Assembly (NCBI GenBank): GCA_910587205.1
Contig: CAJULZ010000008.1
Coordinates: 1 to 42,531, forward strand
Source of the DNA: an uncultured Oscillospiraceae bacterium
Lineage (GTDB): Bacteria > Bacillota > Clostridia > Oscillospirales > Oscillospiraceae
Length of the DNA: 42,531 bases
Direction of reading: 5' to 3'
Within the stretch, counting starts at the first letter, position 1. Every line of letters starts with the position of its first letter. Below are positions 30,020 through 37,781 of the stretch, in pieces. A program made the translations under genes and the position numbers. Under the pieces are notes generated by a model. The model was not told the origin of the DNA. It saw only the letters and a program-made list of their open reading frames with translations, and did not search any database.

Positions 30020-31177
30020 TTACATTGCCTGATCTATCACGCTCCCGATGGTGTCCGCCGCCTCCCGCTTCATCCGCTGGGTGGCGTGGGTGTAGGTATC
30101 CAGCGTGAACCCTGCGCTGTAGTGGCCCAGGGTGTTCGAGAGGGTTTTCACATCTACACCGTTCTGCAACGACAAGGTGGCGAAGGTATGACGTAGATCG
30201 TGGAAGCGGATGTGCTCGATCCCTGCCGCCGCAAGGATCTTCTCGTGAGTGTGCCGGAAGGAGTCCGGATCGTACATCGTCCCCGTCTTGGGCGAGGGGA
30301 ACATATACGGGCTGTCCGGGTGCTTCTCGTGTTCCAAAATAAGCAAGTCCACCGCCTGCTTCGGGATGGGGATGGTACGGATCGAGTTGCTGGTTTTGGG
30401 CTGGCTCACCTTGAGTTGACCATTGATGCGGTTCACCTGCTTTGTCACGGAGATCGTCATGTTCTCCACATCAAGATCAGTCCAGAGGAGAGCCAACAGT
30501 TCGCCCCGCCGCAGGCCACTGGTCAGCTCCAAGTAGTACGCTGGAAGCAAGCCACGCCTGTTGGCCTCTTGGAGATAGGATCCGATCTGCTCCGGCAGGA
30601 GCACCTTCATCTCTTTCTTCTCAATCTTGGGGAGCTTGCACCCTTCCGCCGGGTTGGCGGTGATGAGCCGCTCCCTTACCGCCTGCTCCAGCGCAGAGTT
30701 GAGAAGACTGTGGACACCTCGAATGAAGCGGTTGCTCAGGCCCTTGTCCTTCAACTCAATGTGCTCATACCGTTGGACACGACCTGAGGTTTTCAGCTTG
30801 TTGTAGAACTGTTGGATTTGGATCGTGGTCAGCTTGTCCAGCTTAATATCACCAATGCCGGGGACGATGTGCTTCTCGATGTAGTTGTTGTAGTAGTACG
30901 CAGTTTGCTCCCGAATGGACGGTTTGGAGTAGGTCTCGAACCACAACCGCACCCACTCAGCCACCGTGTATTTGCCACTTCGGATTACGTCTACCTTCCC
31001 GTTTTTCTCAATGGCCCGATCCAATTTTTCCTTGCACTCTTTTTGCGTTTTGGCCAGGACATTTTTGTAGATGGCCTTGCCTGTCACCGGGTCTCGGCCA
31101 GCCGTATACCGGCCCTCCCAGCGGCCATCAGGGCGCTTGCGCAGGCTGCCCTCTCCGTTTGCTCTTTTCTTAGCCGT
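30020..31177 (-). CDS. int: Tyrosine-type site-specific integrase (module C), apparent ACG start
   Basis: The frame carries an arm-binding domain (ANGEGSLRKRPDGRWEGRYT), core-binding domain and catalytic domain with SGLRRGELLALLW, FHDLRHTFATL, LGHYSA and the nucleophile in LDTYTHAT. The first standard start in frame is GTG at 31087, which would remove the arm domain. An in-frame TGA lies four codons upstream of position 31177, so no upstream start is possible. ACG at 31177, six nucleotides after GGAGGTGA, aligns exactly with the ATG of the element B integrase (MAKRR vs TAKKR). With it the protein is 385 residues. Confidence 0.88.
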   Translation of the reverse strand, partial: TAKKRANGEGSLRKRPDGRWEGRYTAGRDPVTGKAIYKNVLAKTQKECKEKLDRAIEKNGKVDVIRSGKYTVAEWVRLWFETYSKPSIREQTAYYYNNYIEKHIVPGIGDIKLDKLTTIQIQQFYNKLKTSGRVQRYEHIELKDKGLSNRFIRGVHSLLNSALEQAVRERLITANPAEGCKLPKIEKKEMKVLLPEQIGSYLQEANRRGLLPAYYLELTSGLRRGELLALLWTDLDVENMTISVTKQVNRINGQLKVSQPKTSNSIRTIPIPKQAVDLLILEHEKHPDSPYMFPSPKTGTMYDPDSFRHTHEKILAAAGIEHIRFHDLRHTFATLSLQNGVDVKTLSNTLGHYSAGFTLDTYTHATQRMKREAADTIGSVIDQAM

Positions 31178-31472
31178 AGTCTGTCACCTCCCGAATTTCA
31201 CCGTCGTTTTCATCCATACACTCGGCCATCATTCTGACCCCCAGCCGGAACCCCAGGATGAAATTTTCCAATGCCGTGATGCTGTCGATCTCGTGCTGGG
31301 CTTTGACCAGCTCGGTGAGAAGCACCTGTTCTGCTTCTCCAATACGCTCCGTAAGCTGTCCCTCGCACCGGGCGGCACGATCCACCGCCCGGTGCAGATT
31401 GGAATTGGTTTTCATCTCTCTTTCGCTGGGTGTGATGTTCCCGAAGTAGAAATTCTCCAGAATTTTTCGCAT
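31170..31472 (-). CDS. DUF6809 family protein, 100 aa
   Basis: A small helical protein starting MRKILENFYFGNITPSE, with a conserved central helix (EHEIDSITALENFILG-like) and FRLGVRMMAEC. ATG at 31472 with AAGGGGG upstream. It matches the frameshifted gene at 8798-9095, also directly before an integrase gene. The family name is from recalled pattern; its role in recombination is unknown but the position is constant. It overlaps the integrase start by 8 bp. Confidence 0.75.
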   Translation of the reverse strand: MRKILENFYFGNITPSEREMKTNSNLHRAVDRAARCEGQLTERIGEAEQVLLTELVKAQHEIDSITALENFILGFRLGVRMMAECMDENDGEIREVTDYG

Positions 31473-31574
31473 CCTCCTTACCCCCTTTCTGAGCACACAA
31501 CATACCATGGTGCGTCCCAGATATCTATAGGGCTGGCGGATAGTTATCAAAAAATTCATACTTGACCGCGCTGC

Positions 31575-31778
31575 CTATCGGCTGGCTTGGCAGTCGATCC
31601 AATCAATAAATTTCTCCTTCGGAACGACGATCCTGCTGCCAATTTTCAGAGACGGAAACCCTTCGCTTTTCACCAACTCATATGTCCCGGCCCTGCTGAT
31701 GCCCAGCACTGCCGCCACCTCCGGCACCGAGAGCATCAGCGGGAGCTCGTCATAGTTTTTGTAGGTCGTCTGCTTCAC
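31575..31778 (-). CDS. xis: Excisionase-like helix-turn-helix protein, 67 aa
   Basis: The HTH (LMLSVPEVAAVLGISRAGTY) and wing (LKIGSRIVVPKEKFIDWID) are those of the excisionase family; the N-terminal TYKNYDELPL is shared with the element B protein at 13978-14187. The GTG start at 31778 overlaps the stop of the MobC-like gene, so translation is coupled. It probably directs excision by the module C integrase. Confidence 0.8.
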   Translation of the reverse strand: MKQTTYKNYDELPLMLSVPEVAAVLGISRAGTYELVKSEGFPSLKIGSRIVVPKEKFIDWIDCQASR

Positions 31779-32215
31779 TCAAATCCTCCGTTATCGTGAT
31801 TTCGCAGCGTATCCTTGAAGGTGATACCGCCGTTGGTCTTTTTGACATTCTGCACGCACCGCCAGCGGAGCTCGTCCAGTTGACTGTCGTCGATCTCCAG
31901 CCCTGCGGCCAACACGTTCATCATCATGCTCAGTTCCACCGTCTGTTTGAACAGCAAGCGGGAGATGCGGTCTTCGCTGCATTGTACCGTTGCCCGCAGC
32001 GCGGACACTAATGCGGCGGGGAGATACTTGATGGCACTATCGGCAGAGATATATCCGGCGTACATCTGTGCGGCGTTCTCCAGAAACTCGCTCCGGCTTT
32101 TGCAGTTGGCCTGGTACATGGCCTTGTCGATCGCCTTCAGTGTTGACGGGTAGAGCCATGCCGGGATGCGCTCTTTCTTTTCGGCCTCAACGGCCGATTT
32201 TATATTTTGGGACAT
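31775..32215 (-). CDS. MobC-like relaxosome accessory protein, 146 aa
   Basis: The protein is homologous to 12220-12648 of element B: ribbon-helix-helix-like N-terminal part (IPAWLYPSTLKAIDKAMYQ, SRSEFLENAAQMYA), helices, and a tail with CVQNVKKTNGGITF. ATG at 32215 follows AGGAGG with the TCTATCAA leader upstream. Here it is followed by the excisionase instead of a relaxase. It may bind the oriT-like sequence at 32514 and bring in a relaxase made by another element. Confidence 0.72.
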   Translation of the reverse strand: MSQNIKSAVEAEKKERIPAWLYPSTLKAIDKAMYQANCKSRSEFLENAAQMYAGYISADSAIKYLPAALVSALRATVQCSEDRISRLLFKQTVELSMMMNVLAAGLEIDDSQLDELRWRCVQNVKKTNGGITFKDTLRNHDNGGFE

Positions 32216-32513
32216 TTTTACCTCCTGAATTTTGATAGACCACCCAAAGTGGCCAGCCATGGGCGGATCCTCGGATTTTTGATGGTTTCGACCACCTCCC
32301 ACAGCAAAATGGCCGGAAATCGACCACCTTGTCCGAAGCTCCGACCCGCGTTGCGGGGCGGTGTTTCCCGGTGGGAGGGCGCAAAGCGACCACCCGCCTT
32401 TATCCCGCTGTAAAATCGAACCTCTGCCCTGCCCTAAAAATTGGGTAAAAAAGTGATGAGCGGGCAGTTCAAATCTCGCTTGGGATGGGACAAAAATTCA
32501 TTCCGCGAACACG

Positions 32514-32622
32514 GGGGTCACACAGGCTCAACACCGCGTTTTACGAGGCGGGAGGTGTACAGCTGCCACCCGACCCGCAGGAGGGGGCACAAACGGCCTC
32601 AAAACGCGAAACACGGGGGGCT
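32514..32622. other. oriT-like sequence, copy 3
   Basis: It has CACACAGGCTCAACACCGCG, CGGGAGGTGTACAGCTGCC, GGGGGCACAAACGG and CCTCAAAACGCGAAACA; CGCGTTTT and AAAACGCG form the arms of a large stem around the central GGTG/CACC. It lies between the MobC-like gene and the winged-helix gene, as does copy 2 in element B. The rest of 32216-32706 is GC-rich, with no gene that I can support. Confidence 0.55.
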
Positions 32623-32706
32623 CCCAATTGGGGTGGCTCCTGACGAAGAAAATGGGGGGCTTCTGACCCTCGGATACTGCATGGATCTGTGTGTACTGCT
32701 CATCCG

Positions 32707-33123
32707 TCACCCTGGCTCTAACGCAGATTCCTGCCCCGCAGCGGAGGATTTTAATTGTTCCCCTTCGTCTTGTTCATAGATTACCCCGCCGCCTCGCGTG
32801 GGGGTGTGCCCCCAGGAGACAGGGATCGGGGGCTGATCCTGGATGTAATAGGCGTTGCTGGTCTGCCGGACACTGCCGTTGGGCCTATCCTGGTATCGTT
32901 TGACTCGCCGAATGAAACCACGCCGCTCCAACACGGCAATGGCCTCCCGAGCCGCCGTTTCGGAACAGTGGCAGTTCGCCGCGATGGTTTTCATGGATGG
33001 CCAGCACTTTTCCTTCTGTCCTGCGCTGCTTACCAGGAAGCTGTACACCGTGAACTTGATGGGCATCAGGTGGAAATAAAATAGTGTGTTGCTGAGTTTG
33101 AAAAACCGTTCTCCTAAAATCAT
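32707..33123 (-). CDS. Winged-helix DNA-binding protein, 138 aa
   Basis: ATG at 33123 follows AGGAGG. The N-terminal 90 residues form a winged helix (IKFTVYSFLVSSAGQKEKCW, then TIAANCHCSETAAREAIAVL, ERRGFIRRVKRYQDRPNG) of the kind found in replication-initiator N-domains and GntR-like regulators. The C-terminal 45 residues look disordered. It corresponds by position to the two-unit protein at 13235-13981 of element B. Role: regulator or initiator; not decided by sequence. Confidence 0.68.
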   Translation of the reverse strand: MILGERFFKLSNTLFYFHLMPIKFTVYSFLVSSAGQKEKCWPSMKTIAANCHCSETAAREAIAVLERRGFIRRVKRYQDRPNGSVRQTSNAYYIQDQPPIPVSWGHTPTRGGGVIYEQDEGEQLKSSAAGQESALEPG

Positions 33124-33287
33124 TGTACCTCCTAATTCTTGAAATTTGCTCTTGACTTTTTCTTGCCTGTGCTATAGACTTATCATACCATTTTTTCTCA
33201 TCTGTCACTTCCGTGAGCGCAACAGATTCTGGAAGCATTGTCAAGTCCTATTCTAATTATTTTATTATTATGTCTATCGGAGGGACC

Positions 33288-34262
33288 ATGATACACTACG
33301 AGTTTAAGACCTGCATTTCAGACGGTATGGAGCTGTACGGGTTTGTGCAGGAGGAGCCGAACGGGCAGCGTCTCATGTCCACGAGGAACGCCAGGTTTCC
33401 ACAGAGCCTGTTGTCTTTTCTGGACTTTGACATAGAGCAGATCCGTCTGGCATTCCAGCCGCTGTCAGACGGGGTGCGCAAGGTGATTGCAGAAAAAAGC
33501 CGGGAGGAATCTGACCGTGTCTGCGAGATGTTTGCAAATTTGACAAACCAGCATCCCTATTTTGTGCTGCTCTTTTTGGACTGGAGATACCGCCTGGATC
33601 GAGCATGGTATCTCGGCTACGAGTACCCGCAGAACTATTTGCAGGTGGAGTACCTGGATGAAATGCCGGACAACCTCGAGCGGCTTCAGCGGCAGGCGCT
33701 GGACCTGCTCACCCACATCTGGGTGGAGGATGTCAGCGACAAAACCGTGGACGAAAAAATGACCGCCTACTACCTTGAAGCGGAGCAGGCGGGGAAGGAC
33801 GTATTTCGTTTTCGACCGCAGAAGATGAGCTACGAGCTGATGTTCCGCGAAACATTTGCAGAGGTGCTGTGCCCGGACACGGTGTACGACCTGATCGACT
33901 ACCACCTGCGGGAGTGCTTGAAGCGGGAGATCAGAATGCGCCGGTGCAAAAACTGTGGGCGGCTGTTCGCGGTGACAGGCCACGGCGGGACGGAGTATTG
34001 CGACCGCCCCGCCGACGACAAAGGCCGCACCTGCAGGGAGGTCGGCGCGTTCCGGGTGTGGGAGAAAAGCAAGAGCACAGACGAGGCGTTCAAGGTGTTC
34101 CGGCGGGAGTACAAGAAACGGTTCGCCTGGATCAAGGCTGGTCGCATTACCAAGGACGAGTTCTACTCCTGGAGCGAGAGGGCCAGGAAGAAACGGGAGG
34201 AATGTGATGCGGGGAAATTTTCGATGCAGGAGTTTGAGGTGTGGCTGAAACACTCCCAATGA
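33288..34262 (+). CDS. DUF6076 domain-containing protein, 324 aa
   Basis: ATG at 33288 follows ATCGGAGGGA. Most of the protein is helical and unlike anything of known function. Residues about 218-260 form a zinc-binding segment (RRCKNCGRLFAVTGHGGTEY, CDRP, RTCREVGAFR), and the C-terminal 70 residues are basic and helical. This architecture corresponds to DUF6076, common in Clostridia integrative elements. A probable promoter (TTGACT at 33152) lies in the divergent region before it. A role in nucleic-acid binding is suggested by the zinc segment only. Confidence 0.7.
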   Translation: MIHYEFKTCISDGMELYGFVQEEPNGQRLMSTRNARFPQSLLSFLDFDIEQIRLAFQPLSDGVRKVIAEKSREESDRVCEMFANLTNQHPYFVLLFLDWRYRLDRAWYLGYEYPQNYLQVEYLDEMPDNLERLQRQALDLLTHIWVEDVSDKTVDEKMTAYYLEAEQAGKDVFRFRPQKMSYELMFRETFAEVLCPDTVYDLIDYHLRECLKREIRMRRCKNCGRLFAVTGHGGTEYCDRPADDKGRTCREVGAFRVWEKSKSTDEAFKVFRREYKKRFAWIKAGRITKDEFYSWSERARKKREECDAGKFSMQEFEVWLKHSQ

Positions 34263-34376
34263 CCTGTCCGCTCATTTGAACAATCCAGATGCGGAAATCA
34301 TCTAATGAGGATTTTCAGAAGGCCGGTACGTTTCGAAATGGTTCAATCTCCCATCCTTGCCGCTGAACGATTTTAC

Positions 34377-35672
34377 TCAATAAGTTTTATGGAACCGCCG
34401 CTCAAATTCTTCCCGCAACCCATCCCGAAAATCGGGGTGGGCAATCTCAATAAGGGCCCTGGCCCGCTCCCGGAGGGTGTGGCCCTTGAGGTGGGCGATG
34501 CCGTACTCCGTCACCACATAATCCACGTCACACCGGCAGGTGGTCACCGCCGCCCCTGCGTCCAACCTGGGGACAATCTTGGAGGTCTTGCCCTTCACCG
34601 TGGACGGCATGGCGATGATAGCCCGGCCCCCCTTGCTCCGGGCGGCACCCCGGATAAAGTCCACCTGCCCGCCGGTGCCCGAAATCTGCAGCGGCCCGAT
34701 GGTCTCCGACGCCACCTGGCCCATGAGATCCACCTGCACGCAGGAGTTGATGGACACCATGTTGTCATTCTGGGCAATCACAAAGGGATCGTTGACATAG
34801 TCCACCGGGGCCAGGTAGACCTCTGGGTTGTGGTCCACAAAGTCGTACAGCTTCTGGGTGCCCATGAGGAAGGTCACCACGTATTTCCCCGGGTGGAGGC
34901 TTTTTTTCCCATTGGTAATCGCCCCTGCCCTGGCCAGGTCCACCACCCCGTCGGAGAACATCTCCGAGTGGATGCCCAAGTCCTTCTTGCCGGTGAGGAA
35001 CTTCAGCACCGCGTCGGGGATAGCCCCGATGCCCAGCTGGAGGGTGTCGCCGTCCCGCACGAGGCTGGCCACGTTTTCCCCAATCGCCTCCTCCACCGGC
35101 CCGATTTTGGGCGGAGCCAGGGGGATGACAGGCGCGTCATAAAGAACAAAACAGTCAATCTCCTCCACACCCACCAACGATTGGCCGCAGGTGAAGGGCA
35201 TATTCCGGTTTACCTGGGCGATCACGGTCTTGGCGCACTTGACCGCCGCCATGGTATAATCCACCGAAACGCCCAAGGAGCATTTCCCGTTTTCATCCGG
35301 CGGCGTCACGGTGATGAGGGCCACGTCCACCGGCAGGGCGTCCGCAAAAAAGCCGGGCACCTCGGAGAAAAAGCAGGGGGTGAAATCCCCCCGGCCCTCC
35401 GCTACCGCCGCCCGGGTGGTCCCCCCCACAAAAAGGGCGTTGTGGCGGAAATGGGCCTCCATCCCTGGCTGGGCGTAGGCGGCCTTGCCCATGGCCACCA
35501 TATGGACGACCTCTACGTTTTCATAGGCCGCAGCGTTGGCCACCATAGCGTCCAGCAGGTGGGACGGTTCGCCGCAGGCGTGCTGCACCACCACCCGGTC
35601 CCCCGAGTGGATGCGGGCCACGGCCTGCTCCGCCGTCGTGGTGTGGGCGGCGTAATATTCCTTCCAGGACAT
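34377..35672 (-). CDS. abfT: 4-hydroxybutyrate CoA-transferase (acetyl-CoA hydrolase/transferase family)
   Basis: A 431-residue family I CoA-transferase that moves CoA from acetyl-CoA (or butyryl-CoA) to 4-hydroxybutyrate. The catalytic glutamate is Glu237 in GIHSEMFSDG; the glycine-rich LQLGIGAIPDAV precedes it, and the C-terminal part has CDVDYVVTEYGIAHLKGHTL as in the family. The start is ATG at 35672 with AAGGTG; an upstream ATG at 35699 has no site and overlaps the previous stop. It is the last gene of the operon that contains 4-hydroxybutyryl-CoA dehydratase, which supports this substrate over acetate or succinate. Confidence 0.88.
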   Translation of the reverse strand: MSWKEYYAAHTTTAEQAVARIHSGDRVVVQHACGEPSHLLDAMVANAAAYENVEVVHMVAMGKAAYAQPGMEAHFRHNALFVGGTTRAAVAEGRGDFTPCFFSEVPGFFADALPVDVALITVTPPDENGKCSLGVSVDYTMAAVKCAKTVIAQVNRNMPFTCGQSLVGVEEIDCFVLYDAPVIPLAPPKIGPVEEAIGENVASLVRDGDTLQLGIGAIPDAVLKFLTGKKDLGIHSEMFSDGVVDLARAGAITNGKKSLHPGKYVVTFLMGTQKLYDFVDHNPEVYLAPVDYVNDPFVIAQNDNMVSINSCVQVDLMGQVASETIGPLQISGTGGQVDFIRGAARSKGGRAIIAMPSTVKGKTSKIVPRLDAGAAVTTCRCDVDYVVTEYGIAHLKGHTLRERARALIEIAHPDFRDGLREEFERRFHKTY

Positions 35673-35691
35673 AATCAAACACCTTCTCCTG

Positions 35692-35958
35692 TCAATCATT
35701 TATCTCTTTCACTTGCTGAATTGCCCGGTCCAGGTCTTCCGGGGCACACAGCCAGACCAGCTTCCCGTCAAGCCCGGCCGTACCCGCACACCGGGCCGGG
35801 CAGCCGCATACCAGCACCACGGCGGGCTGCCCGGGGGCGGCGGGGCGCAGCTCCACGTCCGGGAGCTGCGCCCGCAGCCGCCCCACTGCCGCCACCCGGT
35901 CATAGCGGGGGTTGCAGCCCCCGCAGTAGCGAAGGCCCACCACCGGTTTATCCGCCAT
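35692..35958 (-). CDS. Small Cys-rich CGGCNPRYDR protein, 88 aa
   Basis: A short protein with the conserved N-terminal motif YCGGCNPRYDR (residues 11-21) and further cysteines in VCGCPARCAG (about 50-59), likely binding metal or an Fe-S cluster in a thioredoxin-like fold. No named family is recognised. It overlaps the NifU-C gene by 11 bp and lies 19 bp before the CoA-transferase gene. Because the dehydratase of this operon needs a [4Fe-4S] cluster, a role in cluster delivery or electron transfer is a reasonable inference. Confidence 0.6.
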   Translation of the reverse strand: MADKPVVGLRYCGGCNPRYDRVAAVGRLRAQLPDVELRPAAPGQPAVVLVCGCPARCAGTAGLDGKLVWLCAPEDLDRAIQQVKEIND

Positions 35959-36232
35959 GGCCGTGTCCCAGAATTGCCCGGGCCTGGTCCAGCAGGCTGT
36001 CGCTCACCTGCTGGACCAACACCACCTGTTTCAGTCCTGGGACCGCCTGGAGCAGTTCCTCCCCGATGACGCTCTCGGTGGTGAGGTAGGCGGAGGGGCA
36101 GGATGCGCACCGGCCCAACAGCCGGAAGCGGTATACCCCGTCCTCGCAGCCCAGGGACTGGATGTCCCCGCCGTGGAGGGCGAGTTGGGGCCGCACCCGC
36201 TCCTCCAAAACCCGTTCAATCTGTTCCAGCAT
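35948..36232 (-). CDS. NifU C-terminal domain (Nfu-like) Fe-S carrier
   Basis: A 94-residue protein with the NifU-C pattern: VRPQLALHGGDIQSLGCEDG, then the cluster-binding CxxC in LGRCASCPSAYLTTES. Such proteins carry and transfer Fe-S clusters. ATG at 36232 follows AGGAGG. It sits between the genes of 4-hydroxybutyryl-CoA dehydratase and the Cys-rich protein, so it probably serves the dehydratase cluster. Confidence 0.82.
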   Translation of the reverse strand: MLEQIERVLEERVRPQLALHGGDIQSLGCEDGVYRFRLLGRCASCPSAYLTTESVIGEELLQAVPGLKQVVLVQQVSDSLLDQARAILGHGHGG

Positions 36233-36287
36233 GGCGGCGTTCCTCCTCTGCACCCGCCCCGGCCCTGGGGCCTGGACGGGCTTCCGT

Positions 36288-37739
36288 TTACTCCTTGATG
36301 TGGGCCAGCGCCTTGGCCAGCGCCTTCTTGTGCTCCAGGTTGCCCTGGCGGGCGATCATAATGCGCTGGGCCTGGGGTGAGCCCGCGCCGTGCATGGACT
36401 CGGTGCGGTAGCCCACCGCCGCCGTGCCCAGGGCCAGGTTCTCAATGAGCCGCAAAATACGCAGCCGGTTCTCGGTGGACACGCTGTCCACCCCCCGCAG
36501 GTACTTGTCGATGACGGGGCCCAACTCGGGGCTGCGGAAGTCCGCCTCGGAGGGGGCGGTGACCATCAGGCCGCCGGCGATGTCCTCGGCCAGCCGGACG
36601 ATCTCGTAGGGGAAGCGGGTGACGTTCTGCTTGCAGACGTTGGCCAGCAGCAGGTCGATGATATAGTTGCCGCTCTCGGTGGGGTGGCCCTCGGCGGAAC
36701 AGGCAATGCCGCAGGCGTACAGCGTCTCGTTCAGGTGGGTCATCTCAATGAGCTTATCCTTCACGTGGCTGGCCTTGGCCGCGCCGTTGTAGTCGGCGGC
36801 CACCGCCGCCGCGCCGATGAGCACGTCGCCCACGCCCACCTTGCACCCGCCGTAGCTCTGGCGGTGGTAGCCGGCGAAGCGCTCCACCATCATCCCGGCG
36901 AACTCCGCCTCGCCGTTGAGGAAGATCCGGTCGTTGGGGACAAACACGTTGTCAAAGATGGTCAGGGCCTCCACGCCGCCGAACTCGCTGTTCCCCACGT
37001 CCATCTCGGTGTTCTCCAGCTTCCGGGTATCACAGGACTGGCGGCCGATAATCATGGTGATGCCCGGGGTGTCCATGGGCACCGCGAAGGACACCGCGTA
37101 GTCCTTGTCCTCCGGCTTCATGGACTGGGTGGGCATGACGATCACCTCATGGCTGTTGAGCACGCCGGTTTGGTGGGCCTTGGCGCCCCGCACCACGATG
37201 CCGTCCGCCCGGCGCTCCACCACGTGGAGGAACAGGTCTGGGTCGGCCTGCTGGTGGGGGGCCTTGGAGCGGTCGCCCTTGGGGTCGGTCATGGCGCCGT
37301 CCACGGTGAGGTCGTTGTCCTGGACGTACATCATGAACTTCTTGAAGTTCTCGTGGTAATTTGTGCCGTACTTCTTGTCCGTCTCATAGGTGGTGGAGAA
37401 CACCGCGTTAAAGGCGTCCATGCCCACGCACCGCTGGAAGCAGGCGGCGGTCTTCTGGCCCAGCAGCCGCTGCATCTTCACCTTTTTCACCAGGTCGGCG
37501 GCGGACTGGTGGATGTGGGTGAAGCGGTTCACCCGCTTGCCGGTATAGGGCGAGACGGCGGTCATCAGGTCCTCGTACTCGGGCAGCTGGGCCAGGTCGT
37601 AGGTCATGCGCACCGAATTGAGGGAGGGGCGCAGGATGGGGTCGTCCACCGGGCACTCCACCTTTTTGCCGAACATGTAGACGTTCATTTTCATCGCCCG
37701 AATGCTTTCAATGTACTGTTCGCCGGTCATCAGGGACAT
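36288..37739 (-). CDS. abfD: 4-hydroxybutyryl-CoA dehydratase / vinylacetyl-CoA delta-isomerase
   Basis: A full-length 483-residue enzyme that dehydrates 4-hydroxybutyryl-CoA to crotonyl-CoA through a ketyl radical, with FAD and a [4Fe-4S] cluster. The cluster ligands of the Clostridium aminobutyricum enzyme are all recognisable: Cys100 and Cys104 in AACFQRCVG, and His292 and Cys299 in YHRQSYGGCKVG; Tyr296 of the active site is within the same motif, and AHQTGVLNSHE supplies the conserved threonine. ATG at 37739 follows AAAGGAAG. The enzyme is cytoplasmic and the key step of GABA/4-hydroxybutyrate fermentation to butyrate. Confidence 0.95.
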   Translation of the reverse strand: MSLMTGEQYIESIRAMKMNVYMFGKKVECPVDDPILRPSLNSVRMTYDLAQLPEYEDLMTAVSPYTGKRVNRFTHIHQSAADLVKKVKMQRLLGQKTAACFQRCVGMDAFNAVFSTTYETDKKYGTNYHENFKKFMMYVQDNDLTVDGAMTDPKGDRSKAPHQQADPDLFLHVVERRADGIVVRGAKAHQTGVLNSHEVIVMPTQSMKPEDKDYAVSFAVPMDTPGITMIIGRQSCDTRKLENTEMDVGNSEFGGVEALTIFDNVFVPNDRIFLNGEAEFAGMMVERFAGYHRQSYGGCKVGVGDVLIGAAAVAADYNGAAKASHVKDKLIEMTHLNETLYACGIACSAEGHPTESGNYIIDLLLANVCKQNVTRFPYEIVRLAEDIAGGLMVTAPSEADFRSPELGPVIDKYLRGVDSVSTENRLRILRLIENLALGTAAVGYRTESMHGAGSPQAQRIMIARQGNLEHKKALAKALAHIKE

Positions 37740-37781
37740 GATTAAAGACTTCCTTTCTGAAATGAAATGGCGTTTGTGGGG

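Larger units (their letters stand above)
30020..33123. mobile_element. Compact mobilizable module C (ends not found)
   Basis: The genes are co-linear with the mobility region of element B: integrase, DUF6809, excisionase, MobC-like, oriT-like sequence and winged-helix protein, but the relaxase, CHAP-type gene and second integrase are absent. This looks like a cis-mobilizable element that uses a relaxase in trans. No direct repeat that could be its att was found near 29941-30020 or 33124-34376, so borders and any further cargo (HNH operon, DUF6076 gene) are uncertain. Confidence 0.6.

Noticed and set aside
29941..34376. Third tRNA-Val repeat or other att marking the ends of module C
   Set aside because: No copy of the 45-bp repeat and no convincing direct repeat was found on both sides of the module, so borders are left open.
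34305..37745. Long + strand frames (34305-36089 and 36390-37745)
   Set aside because: They are antisense to the CoA-transferase, NifU-C and dehydratase genes, whose active-site motifs prove the minus strand.
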